Source of the DNA: Chryseosolibacter sp049791675
Lineage (GTDB): Bacteria; Bacteroidota; Bacteroidia; Cytophagales; Cyclobacteriaceae
NCBI GenBank assembly: GCA_049791675.1
Contig: JBARAD010000303.1
Location: forward strand, 23,265 to 87,264
Reading direction: 5' to 3'
Length of the DNA: 64,000 bases
The translations under genes and the position numbers were made by a program. Under the pieces are notes generated by a model. The model did not search any database. It was given only the letters and a program-made list of their open reading frames with translations, and had not been told where the DNA came from. Of the stretch, positions 26,052-35,743 are shown piece by piece; the stretch's first letter is position 1, and every line of letters starts with the position of its first letter.

Positions 26052-29000
26052 TTATCGGAGCAGATTAATATCCCCTGTTCGCGTAATGGTCCTTCCATTT
26101 TCGTACGCTACGGTGATGCGATAGATGTACACATCCTGGGGGCACAGCCTTCCGTGATGATAACCGTCCCATCCAACTTCCTGGTTGGTGCTTTCAAACA
26201 TCAGTTCACCCCATCGGTTAAAGACCAGCATCTGGAATTTTGTTACCTTCTGCACCAGCGGAAGAAACACTTCATTGTTCTGAACGTTTCCGCTTCCGGG
26301 GCCCGTGGTATTGGGAATGAAAGCATTCGGGATCAGCAATTGACCATGGTTGACCGTGTGAACTCCCGACTTCAGCACCGTGGTATCCGAACAACCATTG
26401 CCATTGCTTGCGATGAGCGTAATGGAGAACGTGCCCTCCTTCGCGTATTGGTGCTGGGGCTCTGCCGCTGTTGACGTGGTGCCGTCGCCGAAATCCCAGA
26501 GGTATGCAGTAGCATTTCTGCTGCGATTATCCGTATACAATATTTCGCCCGGCACATTCAGCGGGGTATTTGGATAAACAGCGAACTGTGCCACGGGATT
26601 ATCGAGCACTTCGATGATCAGTTCCTTTGTGAGCGAAACCGTGTCGCCCAACTCATTCGTAGCGGAGAGTGTGACCGAATAAAGTCCCGGTTCCTGGTAG
26701 GTATATGTCGGATCCACCGCGCGGGACGTGCCTTCGTTCGCTCCGAACTTCCAGAAATAACTCGTCGGGTCTGCGTACTTTGATTCATTGATAAAGGACA
26801 CCGTATGCGGTGCACATCCTGCAGGTGGCAGGTAATCAAAGGCGAGCACCGGCGGGATCGGATTGATCCGGACATCCGCAGTCACCGTCTCCGAACAATC
26901 TTTATCCGTCACGGTAAGGCTAATGGTATACCGGCCGAATGTTTCGTAAGTGTGGGAGGAAACATTGGGATCACTGGAAGTTGTTCCATCGCCAAAATCC
27001 CAGGCATACGCCCAGGGTCCGGGATTGGTATTATTTACAATGGCAACCGTTGAGCCCGGCAGGGTTTGTTCTGAAGGGCTGGCAGTAAACGATGCATTCA
27101 TGGCGTCAACACGGCCTGCAAAAAAGTTTTTCGTGGTAACCGAGCTCCGACAGTTCGCAAGATTTTTTGTGATGAGACTAACGGCCACATCCTGATCAAC
27201 CGAGGTAGACCGTTGAATATCATACTCCAGATGGTCTCCGGATGTTGTCGAACTATAAACGAGTACACCATTGATGGAGATATTCCATGTGTATTCCGAC
27301 AATCCTCTCTGCGCTGCATCCAGTGCCAGCAATATGCGATCACAGGCATGGGTAACGGTATCAACCGCAAAAGCGGAAGAAGGGACGGGTGAGATCCTGA
27401 TGGTGCGAGTGGAGTCTCCATAACACGTGCTCGGAAGTGTCGCCCGGAGGGTAACAAAGAAATCCTTCACAACCGGTGAGGGATTGTTAAAATCATATTG
27501 AAAGGAGGGGGTTGTTCCCGTGCTGATCTCTTCTACCAGCCCGTTCGAATCATTTATTTTCCATGTATAATCCGTGGGCCTGAGCAACTGTGTTTGATTG
27601 TCAACCTCGAAGTCCACAGACACGGGGCTGCAATTGTCATTAAACGGTGAATAGTTGAGTGACACAAATCCGGAGCGCGGCTGTGGAAATACTTTGATTG
27701 TAGCAGGTGGTGAGGTCAGCTCGCAATTATTGACCGTTACAACGCGTAGCCTGATCCGGTAATCGCGGTCAACCGCGCCGGTATTAAAAAATTTCCTGAC
27801 GAAGATATCCGAGAAACCGGGATCCGTTGGTTTCTGAACAGAGTCAACCTGAAATCCCGAGCCCGCATCCACCTCCCAGACAAATTCTTTGATCAGGTCG
27901 GGCTGGCCTGCGACGGACTGGTTGGTGAACTGAACGGACAGGGCGCTGCATCCGGAGGTAACGTCGGGGGTGAAGCTTGCGCGGGGCAAGGGATCCACCA
28001 CTACCGTTTGCTGTATCAATGCCGAACAATTTCCGGCATTGGTTGTGACGCGCAAAGCCACTTCATAGCTTCCCGGACCGGGAAAGGTGTAATCGATGTT
28101 TCGCTGATTGTCGAGCGCGTTGTCCTTTGAGAAAGTTACGCCATCATAACGCATGTCCCATTCCCAGGAAACGATCTGTTCACCTGCAATCGGATTCATG
28201 GTTGACAGGTCCGTGATGGTTGTAGGTGCACTTTCGCATACCCTGTTGAATGAAAACCGGGGTTCGGGTTTTTCAAAAACCCGAACTGCGACTTCATCCG
28301 AGCTTTCACACCCGGTGAGGTTATCCCGAATTCTCAGTCTCACGTTGTAAACACCCCTGTTTCTGAAAACACGGTCGAAAGGCCCAAGACGCGAATTTGA
28401 AAAGCCCCCACCTGACGGTGCTTCAAACACCATGTTATTATTCTCATCATAGAATTCCCAGCGCCAGATCGTTGTTGCGGTCACTGTTCCGGAAGAGATA
28501 TCTGTAAACCGCACGTCAAAGTCCGTGAGGGGCGTATTGAATTCCTGGCAAAAATCCGGTGTGATCGGATTGTTCGAGAGATCCGATATGCCGATGCGCG
28601 CCGTCAGCGATGGCGTGATATTCACATATCCGATAAACTCCTGAGTACAGGAGCCCTGGGCCGTTGGATTCCGTGCGGTAAGGCGTACCATTTTTGATCC
28701 ACCGGAGGTGAACGCAAAATCCGGATGACGTTGGGTACTGGTACTGATCAGCGTCGTGCCCGTTGCGTCGTCAAAAAATTCCCAGCGGTAGTTGTAGGCG
28801 GTAACGTTGGGCGTGTTATTTCTGAAAGAGATGACATCGCCGATACAAAAATCCGCAGTAATATTTCCATTGGCGTCGCGCGTGAAAAAATCCGGCTCGG
28901 GGGCTTCGACGACCTCGATATATCCCCGGGTAATGATGGCATCTTCATAGTTTGGATTTACCGCATCACCATTCCATGGATTACAAACATTCCAGTTGAA

Positions 29001-29843
29001 GAGCGTGATCTCGAAACGGTTGCCGATGACGTTGGCCACATCTGCCGGGGCGTTCATGGGAAAACTCACAGAAGAGGGCCCATCCGCCGGAAACGGGATC
29101 GCGTCCACGGGTCCGAAATACGCTGCCGTTACCTGCATGGCACCGGTGCCGCGGGTAGCCGTCGTCGCCAGCGCTCCGGTGCCATTCGTCAAGCCCCTCA
29201 CGCCGCCATCATTCAACGTAAGGTTCCTGATAGTAGCCCCAGCGTTGTGACTGGTGCCGTAGACAAATTGCACATGCCTTGCAGCCCGGTTTGGATTGTC
29301 AGGCTCCACAACCATATTACAGTTGAACTCCGAGTTATCCCGGAAACGGGCGTTCACGACCGGGTTGTCGAAACACACATCCCAGGTTTCAGGGGCCATG
29401 GAAACCTGTCCGTTCGCCTGCTCATCGGTTCCCCAGAAAAAAGCTGTTTGCTGCTGCGCGGAAGACATACACACCTGGCCGTTGATGATCACATACGTTG
29501 TCGGACGGATATTGCACTGGTCATTATTATCAAAGTACGTGAGGCTGGCATTTGCGGAGAAAGATGTATTTCCCCCTGCTACCACGAGCCCGCTCGTTTG
29601 GTCAACGACTGTGATGGTGTTATTCGGATCATTCCATTCATACATGATCTGTATGCTGGCCGGATTCTGCGGTACGTTAAAATAATAGGTGATGCTGAAT
29701 TGCGTGACTGTTACAGGAGCGCAATCCTGGTCCGTATTGAAACTGATATCCTTTTGCGGACGCAACTGATTACACTGCGCCCAAAGTTGCGCTGCGGCCA
29801 GGACAGATAAGAGAACCAGTAAAAACAACCTTTTCAACAACAT
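26052..29843 (-). CDS. Giant secreted PKD-repeat protein with CHU_C (T9SS type B) tail
   Basis: A 1263-residue surface or secreted protein. A signal peptide (LVLLSVLAAAQLWAQC) is followed by an N-terminal region with several Cys and then a series of PKD-like domains; clear examples near residues 940-1030 and 1110-1200 carry AWDFGDGTTSSDP or LWDFGDGTTST and HTYE or HQYA. The last ~85 residues (FQMLVFNRWGELMFES, GWDGYHHG, DVYIYRI) are the CHU_C gliding-motility-type C-terminal domain, a type B sorting signal for type IX secretion. The partner PorP gene follows directly. Its role is probably adhesion or binding; the ligand is unknown. Confidence 0.88.
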   Translation of the reverse strand: MLLKRLFLLVLLSVLAAAQLWAQCNQLRPQKDISFNTDQDCAPVTVTQFSITYYFNVPQNPASIQIMYEWNDPNNTITVVDQTSGLVVAGGNTSFSANASLTYFDNNDQCNIRPTTYVIINGQVCMSSAQQQTAFFWGTDEQANGQVSMAPETWDVCFDNPVVNARFRDNSEFNCNMVVEPDNPNRAARHVQFVYGTSHNAGATIRNLTLNDGGVRGLTNGTGALATTATRGTGAMQVTAAYFGPVDAIPFPADGPSSVSFPMNAPADVANVIGNRFEITLFNWNVCNPWNGDAVNPNYEDAIITRGYIEVVEAPEPDFFTRDANGNITADFCIGDVISFRNNTPNVTAYNYRWEFFDDATGTTLISTSTQRHPDFAFTSGGSKMVRLTARNPTAQGSCTQEFIGYVNITPSLTARIGISDLSNNPITPDFCQEFNTPLTDFDVRFTDISSGTVTATTIWRWEFYDENNNMVFEAPSGGGFSNSRLGPFDRVFRNRGVYNVRLRIRDNLTGCESSDEVAVRVFEKPEPRFSFNRVCESAPTTITDLSTMNPIAGEQIVSWEWDMRYDGVTFSKDNALDNQRNIDYTFPGPGSYEVALRVTTNAGNCSALIQQTVVVDPLPRASFTPDVTSGCSALSVQFTNQSVAGQPDLIKEFVWEVDAGSGFQVDSVQKPTDPGFSDIFVRKFFNTGAVDRDYRIRLRVVTVNNCELTSPPATIKVFPQPRSGFVSLNYSPFNDNCSPVSVDFEVDNQTQLLRPTDYTWKINDSNGLVEEISTGTTPSFQYDFNNPSPVVKDFFVTLRATLPSTCYGDSTRTIRISPVPSSAFAVDTVTHACDRILLALDAAQRGLSEYTWNISINGVLVYSSTTSGDHLEYDIQRSTSVDQDVAVSLITKNLANCRSSVTTKNFFAGRVDAMNASFTASPSEQTLPGSTVAIVNNTNPGPWAYAWDFGDGTTSSDPNVSSHTYETFGRYTISLTVTDKDCSETVTADVRINPIPPVLAFDYLPPAGCAPHTVSFINESKYADPTSYFWKFGANEGTSRAVDPTYTYQEPGLYSVTLSATNELGDTVSLTKELIIEVLDNPVAQFAVYPNTPLNVPGEILYTDNRSRNATAYLWDFGDGTTSTAAEPQHQYAKEGTFSITLIASNGNGCSDTTVLKSGVHTVNHGQLLIPNAFIPNTTGPGSGNVQNNEVFLPLVQKVTKFQMLVFNRWGELMFESTNQEVGWDGYHHGRLCPQDVYIYRITVAYENGRTITRTGDINLLR

Positions 29844-30201
29844 CCCGGTATCAGCACATTAATCGTTAAAAGACTTAGGATAGCTCCTTTATCAGGTAAA
29901 TAACTTGCAAGGAAACCAGCTGTTCGGAAATAAATACGGCCGTTTCGGTGAGGTGACTTTAAGGCAAATGACCGGCCTTATTGCCTGCTGAACCTCTGGA
30001 GGCGGGGGGTGTTTTCTGTCATCAGTTCAGAAAAAATATCTTTCAGCAGATCAATTGAAAACATAAGGCCCGTATTGCAATGCGGTACTTTCCGCCCTCG
30101 CAAAGGAAGTTTTTTCAAGCCCGCAGGCTTATTCCTTAAATAATTACCCTGAAAAATTTACCTTTGTGCCCGGTTAATCGAAAAAAGGGTCAATCCTGAA
30201 C
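29844..30201. promoter_or_regulatory. Divergent intergenic region with pyrG -7 box
   Basis: About 360 bases separate the giant PKD gene (minus) from pyrG (plus). TACCTTTG at 30159-30166 is an exact -7 box for pyrG, giving a leader of about 30 bases. I found no exact box for the minus-strand gene, and no riboswitch, RNA gene or small gene in the rest. Confidence 0.6.
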
Positions 30202-31818
30202 ATGTCTACTGCTAAATATATTTTCGTAACCGGGGGTGTTACTTCATCTCTAGGTAAAGGGATCATTGCTGCTTCTTTAGGTAAATTGCTGCAAGCCAGA
30301 GGTTTTAAGGTCACAATTCAGAAATTTGACCCCTATATCAATATTGACCCGGGTACGCTGAATCCTTATGAGCACGGGGAGTGCTATGTAACGTCAGACG
30401 GCGCCGAAACCGACCTCGATCTGGGCCATTACGAGCGCTTCCTGAACATTCAAACCAGCCAGGCCAACAACATCACTACCGGGCGTATTTATAACAATGT
30501 CATTACAAAAGAGCGGCATGGAGAATATCTGGGAAAAACAGTCCAGGTAGTGCCGCATATCACCGACGAGATCAAGCGGAATATTTTTCTGCTGGGCGAA
30601 AGTGGCGAATATGATTTTGTGATCACCGAAATCGGTGGTTCCGTTGGAGACATCGAGTCGCTTCCGTTTATCGAAGCCGTTCGTCAGGTTCGTTGGGATC
30701 TCGGGGCAAACAATGCGCTCGTCATCCATCTCACCCTCATTCCTTATTTAAAGGCGGCGAAAGAATTAAAAACGAAACCGACCCAGCATTCCGTGAAGGA
30801 ACTGCTTGCCGAAGGCGTGCAGCCGGATATCCTGGTTTGCCGGACAGAAATGTCTCTGCCGATGGAGTTGCGGAAAAAGCTAGCGCTTTTCTGCAACGTA
30901 CACCTCAATTCAGTGATCGAAGCCATTGACGCCGACACGATTTACGACGTGCCGATGCTCATGAAAAAGGAAAAGCTGGATGAACGTGTGCTCGCCAAAT
31001 TAAAAGTACACGGCAAGGCAGAACCGGACCTCGATCAATGGAAAACTTTTCTCGGAAAGCTTAAGAATCCGATGGATGAAATTACCATTGGACTCGTAGG
31101 AAAATACGTGTCCCTGCCGGACGCTTACAAGTCCATCGCAGAAGCCATCGTTCATGCCGGCGCGGAGAACGATTCAAAAGTGAATGTGAAGTGGATATCA
31201 TCAGAAGATATTAATCCTGACACGGTTGCCTCCATATTGAAAGGTTTGCACGGTGTACTGGTCGCGCCAGGTTTCGGTGAGCGCGGAATGGAAGGCAAGA
31301 TCGAAGCGATCCGGTATGTTCGCGAAAACAAGATACCTTTCTTTGGAATCTGCCTGGGCATGCAATGTGCTGTGGTTGAGTTTGCGCGTCACGTGCTGGG
31401 CCTTGAAGCCAGCTCAACGGAATTGAACGCAAAGACGAAAAATCCTGTCATCGATATGATGGAGGAACAAAAGAAGATCACCATGAAAGGCGGAACCATG
31501 CGTTTAGGTTCGTACGACTGCAAATTGAAAAAAGGAAGCAAGGCACACGCTGCCTATGGAGAAAGCCTCATACAGGAACGGCACAGGCACCGGTATGAAT
31601 TCAATAACAGATACCTGGAGCAGATGGAGAACGCCGGTTTAAAATCGGTGGGCGTCAATCCTGATTCCGGGTTGGTAGAAATTGTCGAGTTGAAAGACCA
31701 TCCCTGGTTCGTTGGGGTACAGTATCACCCTGAACTTCGAAGCACCGTTCTGAATCCGCATCCGCTGTTTGTGAAGTTTGTGGATGCTGCGCTGCATCAT
31801 AAAAGAGCAATTTCTTAA
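30202..31818 (+). CDS. pyrG: CTP synthase
   Basis: A 538-residue two-domain enzyme that aminates UTP to CTP with glutamine and ATP. The N-terminal synthetase domain starts KYIFVTGGVTSSLGKGI with the P-loop, then KFDPYINIDPGTL; the C-terminal class I amidotransferase domain (about residue 290 onward) has its nucleophile in FGICLGMQCA and the His-Glu pair in GVQYHPE. Full length and intact. yidC follows 44 bases downstream. Confidence 0.97.
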   Translation: MSTAKYIFVTGGVTSSLGKGIIAASLGKLLQARGFKVTIQKFDPYINIDPGTLNPYEHGECYVTSDGAETDLDLGHYERFLNIQTSQANNITTGRIYNNVITKERHGEYLGKTVQVVPHITDEIKRNIFLLGESGEYDFVITEIGGSVGDIESLPFIEAVRQVRWDLGANNALVIHLTLIPYLKAAKELKTKPTQHSVKELLAEGVQPDILVCRTEMSLPMELRKKLALFCNVHLNSVIEAIDADTIYDVPMLMKKEKLDERVLAKLKVHGKAEPDLDQWKTFLGKLKNPMDEITIGLVGKYVSLPDAYKSIAEAIVHAGAENDSKVNVKWISSEDINPDTVASILKGLHGVLVAPGFGERGMEGKIEAIRYVRENKIPFFGICLGMQCAVVEFARHVLGLEASSTELNAKTKNPVIDMMEEQKKITMKGGTMRLGSYDCKLKKGSKAHAAYGESLIQERHRHRYEFNNRYLEQMENAGLKSVGVNPDSGLVEIVELKDHPWFVGVQYHPELRSTVLNPHPLFVKFVDAALHHKRAIS

Positions 31819-31862
31819 TATTGCAGCCCCGATTAAAAACATAAAATACATACCCAGACAAA

Positions 31863-33689
31863 ATGGATAGAAATTCGGCGATAGGCCTTACATTGATTGC
31901 AGCGTTGTTGTTGGTGTACTTCTACTTTTTTTCACCTAAACCACAGCCGCAGTCAGCTACGCCCGCGACCACAGAATCCCCTGCTGCGCAGGCACCGGAT
32001 GTCGGGCCGGAGCAGCAAGCGGTTCCCGACAGTGTGCTCGCTTCAACCTATGGAGATTTCTCTTCCTTCGCGAGAGGATCTGAGAAAGTAATTCCCGTCG
32101 AAACGGAAGACCTGAAGATCACTTTCAGCAGCCGGGGTGCAATTATCAAGGAGGCAGAGCTGAAGAAATACAAAACTTATACGCAAAAGCCGTTGAGGCT
32201 CGTGACGCCTCAGCGCAGTGAGTTTCATTTGCTGACACAATACCAGGGAAAAGATCTCGACCTGTACGCGCTTTATTACAACGGAAGCAAGCAAACCCAC
32301 GGTGATACCACTGTCGTGACCTTCGGCATGCAACTTTCAGACGGTTCTTTCCTGAGGCATATCTATTCAGTACCGGCAAAGGGATATGAGATCAAATATC
32401 GCATTGAACAAAAAGGACTGGCCGAAGAATTTTCCGGCAATCATCTGACGCTCCAATGGAACGACAGGATCCTGCCACTGGAAAAAGATATCACTGACAC
32501 GCGTCATAATACAGCCATCACGTACTACGAGGTGAACGACGGGTTTGACAATCTGAGCGAACGCTCCTCCGGAACAGAAATGGAAACCTTCTCGGAACCG
32601 CTGAAGTGGGTGTCCATCAAGCAGAAATTTTTCCTGTCCTCCATCATTGCCGAAGATCAGTTCTCGGGTGGAGAAGTGTCGACGATCACCAATGAGGCCG
32701 ACACCTCTCTCGTGGAATACGCAAAAGTCCAGCTTTTCATTCCGAAAGCTACCATTCTCGCCGGAGGTGATTTCAAGTATTATATCGGTCCGAACGACTA
32801 CCAGGAGATTGACGTGGTCACCACCGACTTTGAAAAGAACGTTTACCTGGGATGGCCTCCGGTATATTGGATCAACAAGTTCGTGATCTTCCCCGTATTT
32901 CATTTCCTGACTGGTTTTATTTCCAGTTATGGACTGATCATCATCATCCTCGTGCTCTTGCTGAAGCTCGTGTTAGCGCCACTCTCCTATCGCTCTTATC
33001 TCAGCATGGCGAAGATGAAGGTGCTGAAGCCCGAGCTTGACGAGATCAAAGAAAAGCACGGTGACGACATGCAGAAGGTACAACAGGAGCAATTGAAGTT
33101 GTACCAGCAGGTGGGCGTCAACCCCATCAGCGGTTGCATCCCTGTTCTTTTGTCGATGCCGATCCTTTTCGCAATGTTTTACCTCTTTCCGGCAAGCATC
33201 GAACTACGACAGCAGCCGTTCCTCTGGGCGGAAGATCTTTCCACCTATGATTCAGTGATCCGGCTTCCGTTTGAGATCCCCTTCGGCGTGGGAAGTCACA
33301 TCAGTTTGTTCACGCTATTGATGACGATCTCGACCCTGATATATACCTGGCAGAACAATCAATTGTCTTCGGTGACAGGGCCCATGAAGTCGATGTCGTA
33401 CATCATGCCGGTCATCTTCATGTTCGTGCTGAACTCATTTTCTGCAGGTCTTACGTTTTATTATTTTGTTTCAAACCTTGTGACATTCGCGCAGCAGGCC
33501 ATCATACGCCGGTTTGTGGATGAGGAAAAGATAAAGGTAATCCTCGAAGAGAACCGAAAGAAAAACCTGGCCGGCGGCGGCGGCGGTAAAAAGTCGCGTT
33601 TCATGTCGCGCCTGGAGGAGGCCATGAAAGCCAGCGAAGAAACACGCAAAAAGGTCGAGGAAGAAAAGAAGAAGCGCAAGAAAAAATAG
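31863..33689 (+). CDS. yidC: Membrane protein insertase YidC
   Basis: A 608-residue inner-membrane insertase/chaperone. One N-terminal membrane segment (IGLTLIAALLLVYFYFF) is followed by a low-complexity Pro/Ala stretch, the large periplasmic P1 domain (about 60-345), and the conserved five-segment core starting near residue 345, with SYRSYLSMAKMKVLKP, NPISGCIPVLLSMPILFAMF and LTFYYFVSNL. The C terminus is strongly basic (ETRKKVEEEKKKRKKK), as in YidC/Oxa1 forms that contact ribosomes. It cooperates with the Sec system and the SRP RNA encoded in this window. Confidence 0.96.
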   Translation: MDRNSAIGLTLIAALLLVYFYFFSPKPQPQSATPATTESPAAQAPDVGPEQQAVPDSVLASTYGDFSSFARGSEKVIPVETEDLKITFSSRGAIIKEAELKKYKTYTQKPLRLVTPQRSEFHLLTQYQGKDLDLYALYYNGSKQTHGDTTVVTFGMQLSDGSFLRHIYSVPAKGYEIKYRIEQKGLAEEFSGNHLTLQWNDRILPLEKDITDTRHNTAITYYEVNDGFDNLSERSSGTEMETFSEPLKWVSIKQKFFLSSIIAEDQFSGGEVSTITNEADTSLVEYAKVQLFIPKATILAGGDFKYYIGPNDYQEIDVVTTDFEKNVYLGWPPVYWINKFVIFPVFHFLTGFISSYGLIIIILVLLLKLVLAPLSYRSYLSMAKMKVLKPELDEIKEKHGDDMQKVQQEQLKLYQQVGVNPISGCIPVLLSMPILFAMFYLFPASIELRQQPFLWAEDLSTYDSVIRLPFEIPFGVGSHISLFTLLMTISTLIYTWQNNQLSSVTGPMKSMSYIMPVIFMFVLNSFSAGLTFYYFVSNLVTFAQQAIIRRFVDEEKIKVILEENRKKNLAGGGGGKKSRFMSRLEEAMKASEETRKKVEEEKKKRKKK

Positions 33690-34017
33690 CAGGGTCATCC
33701 CTCTCCGATGGCCCTATGGCTACCGCGCCTTTCGACTTTTTTAGGTGGATCGACGATTCAGTTGCGTGTAATTTACATCCTCGGACGGATGTGAACGGAC
33801 ATTTGAAACGCACTGGCTGTTTTATATAAGATACTAAAAATCAGCGAATTAATCCAACATTATTCGCTTGTATGATGGTTTTCAACGTGCATCGTTTGTG
33901 AACCGATTGTGGATAACACGTTCCACGATGTTCCACGCCCGAACTTATTTTCCGGTATATTTGTGTCCCCCTGAAGGCTGGAAACATCAGCGCAAGGGCA
34001 TTTTTTAATGTATTACG
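33690..34017. promoter_or_regulatory. parAB control region: DnaA box, parS-like half-sites and -7 box
   Basis: Between yidC and parA. TGTGGATAA at 33908-33916 is a perfect DnaA box (TTATCCACA on the minus strand). Next come two direct repeats, CGTTCCACG (33919-33927) and TGTTCCACG (33929-33937), the second matching 8 of 9 bases of the half-site of the common parS consensus. TATATTTG at 33956-33963 is an exact -7 box for parA, so the half-sites overlap the place where a -33 element would be, suggesting autoregulation by ParB. Binding is inferred. Confidence 0.55.
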
Positions 34018-34794
34018 ATGGGAAAAATCATTGCGATTGCAAATCAAAAGGGTGGTGTAGGTAAGACTACTTCCGCAATCAACCTGGCTGCCAGCCTGGC
34101 GGTCCTTGAAAGAAAGACGCTGCTGGTTGACGCTGACCCTCAGGCAAACTCCACTTCAGGTTTAGGATTAAATCCGAAAGACATTGAACAAGGCATTTAT
34201 GAATGCATGGTGGACGGTGTAAATCCCCAGGACGCCATTGTTAAGAATGAGCTGAAGTACCTCGAGGTGCTTCCCTCCCACATCGATCTCGTAGGTGCGG
34301 AAGTGGAAATGGTGAGCATCGAGCGTCGCGAGGAGAAGATGCGCGACGCCCTGGCGAAGATCAAGAATGATTACGATTACATCATCATCGATTGTTCGCC
34401 TTCCCTGGGATTGATAACAATCAATGCCCTGACGGCTGCTGACTCCGTCATTATTCCTGTCCAGTGCGAATATTTTGCATTGGAAGGTTTGGGAAAACTT
34501 CTGAACACGATCAAGATTATCCAGACAAGATTAAATCCACGGCTTGAAATTGAGGGCATCCTGCTGACGTTATATGATTCACGTACAAGTCTGGGCAACC
34601 AGGTTGTGGAAGAGGTGAGAACACATTTCCAGAAGATGACCTTTAAAACCATCATCCCGCGGAATGTAAAACTCAGTGAGTCTCCAAGTTTTGGATTGCC
34701 TGTCATTGTTCACGATGCCGAGAGTAAAGGCGCCATCAGTTACCTGAACCTTGCCCATGAAATCCTAGATAAAAACAACGGCGTACCCAAATGA
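34018..34794 (+). CDS. parA: Chromosome partitioning ATPase ParA (Soj)
   Basis: A 258-residue deviant-Walker ATPase. The N terminus KIIAIANQKGGVGKTTSAIN holds the signature-lysine Walker A motif, DADPQANSTSGLG is switch I and DYIIIDCSPSLG is Walker B. ATP-bound ParA dimers coat the nucleoid and pull ParB-parS complexes apart. The gene overlaps parB by 4 bases. Confidence 0.96.
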   Translation: MGKIIAIANQKGGVGKTTSAINLAASLAVLERKTLLVDADPQANSTSGLGLNPKDIEQGIYECMVDGVNPQDAIVKNELKYLEVLPSHIDLVGAEVEMVSIERREEKMRDALAKIKNDYDYIIIDCSPSLGLITINALTAADSVIIPVQCEYFALEGLGKLLNTIKIIQTRLNPRLEIEGILLTLYDSRTSLGNQVVEEVRTHFQKMTFKTIIPRNVKLSESPSFGLPVIVHDAESKGAISYLNLAHEILDKNNGVPK

Positions 34795-35717
34795 GTAAGA
34801 AGAAAGCATTAGGACGGGGACTGAGCGCCCTGTTGAGCGATAACAAAGAAGAGGAAAGGCTGGATGTTGACATTCAATCCCCGGCATCGGGTCCGTCGAA
34901 AGCTGCGCCCCCTGCCAGTGGAATTGCCGAAATTCCGATTGAAGAAATTGAAGTAAACCCATTTCAGCCGCGGACCCATTTTGACGAGGAGGCCCTGCTT
35001 GAGCTGAGCGAATCCATTAAAGTCCACGGGATCATCCAGCCCATTACGGTAAGAAGGCTAACGACCAACCAGTACCAGCTGATATCGGGCGAGCGCCGTT
35101 TTCAGGCTTCCAAGCTTGCGGATTTAAAGACCATCCCGGCATACATCAGGTCGGCCAATGACCAGCAGATGCTGGAGATGGCGTTGATCGAAAACATCCA
35201 GCGTGAAAACCTGAACGCGATAGAAATTGCGCTCAGCTACCAGCGGCTGATCTCCGAATGCAGCCTGAAGCAGGATGAGTTGGGAGAACGCGTGGGTAAG
35301 AACCGGGCTACGGTCACCAACTACCTGCGCCTGTTGCGGCTTCCGCCGGATATCCAAATCGCTGTCCGCGACAACAAATTGTCGATGGGGCATGCGCGTG
35401 CCATCATCAATGTCGAAAATCCCGACAAGCAACTTTATATCTTTAAGAAGACACTGGAGGATGACCTTTCCGTGCGGAGGGTAGAGGAACTGGTGCGCGA
35501 GATGGCCCCAAAGAAAGGCGAATCGGCCGCACCGGACAAGGGCAGCGCAACCGGTAATGCTCCAAGCAGGGAAATTTCACAGCTCCAATCCAGGCTTTCT
35601 TCGCACTTTGGCACCCGTGTTGTAGTGAAGAGCGACGGGGCGAAAGGCGAAATCAAAATCCCTTTCTTATCCGTGGAAGACCTGAACCGTGTGATAGACA
35701 TTCTCAAATTGTCTTAG
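34791..35717 (+). CDS. parB: Chromosome partitioning protein ParB (Spo0J)
   Basis: A 308-residue DNA-binding CTPase. LGRGLSALLSD at the N terminus is the ParA-interacting start, the CTP-binding domain contains EIEVNPFQPRTHFDE and SGERRFQASK and the ENIQRENLNAIE motif, and a helix-turn-helix for parS binding follows (GERVGKNRATVTNYLRLLRL). The C-terminal ~60 residues form the dimerisation domain. Its ATG overlaps the parA stop (ATGA). Binding sites near its own operon are proposed at 33919-33937. Confidence 0.95.
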   Translation: MSKKKALGRGLSALLSDNKEEERLDVDIQSPASGPSKAAPPASGIAEIPIEEIEVNPFQPRTHFDEEALLELSESIKVHGIIQPITVRRLTTNQYQLISGERRFQASKLADLKTIPAYIRSANDQQMLEMALIENIQRENLNAIEIALSYQRLISECSLKQDELGERVGKNRATVTNYLRLLRLPPDIQIAVRDNKLSMGHARAIINVENPDKQLYIFKKTLEDDLSVRRVEELVREMAPKKGESAAPDKGSATGNAPSREISQLQSRLSSHFGTRVVVKSDGAKGEIKIPFLSVEDLNRVIDILKLS

Positions 35718-35743
35718 CACCTTTGTATGGTTGTGAAAGCTTC

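Noticed and set aside
28725..29810. A 361-residue plus-strand open frame
   Set aside because: It is antisense to the giant PKD protein and reads as Arg/His/Val-rich sequence typical of a shadow frame.
33908..33916. Replication origin at the parAB region
   Set aside because: Only one DnaA box is visible and no AT-rich unwinding element or dnaA gene is nearby, so I call it a regulatory site only.
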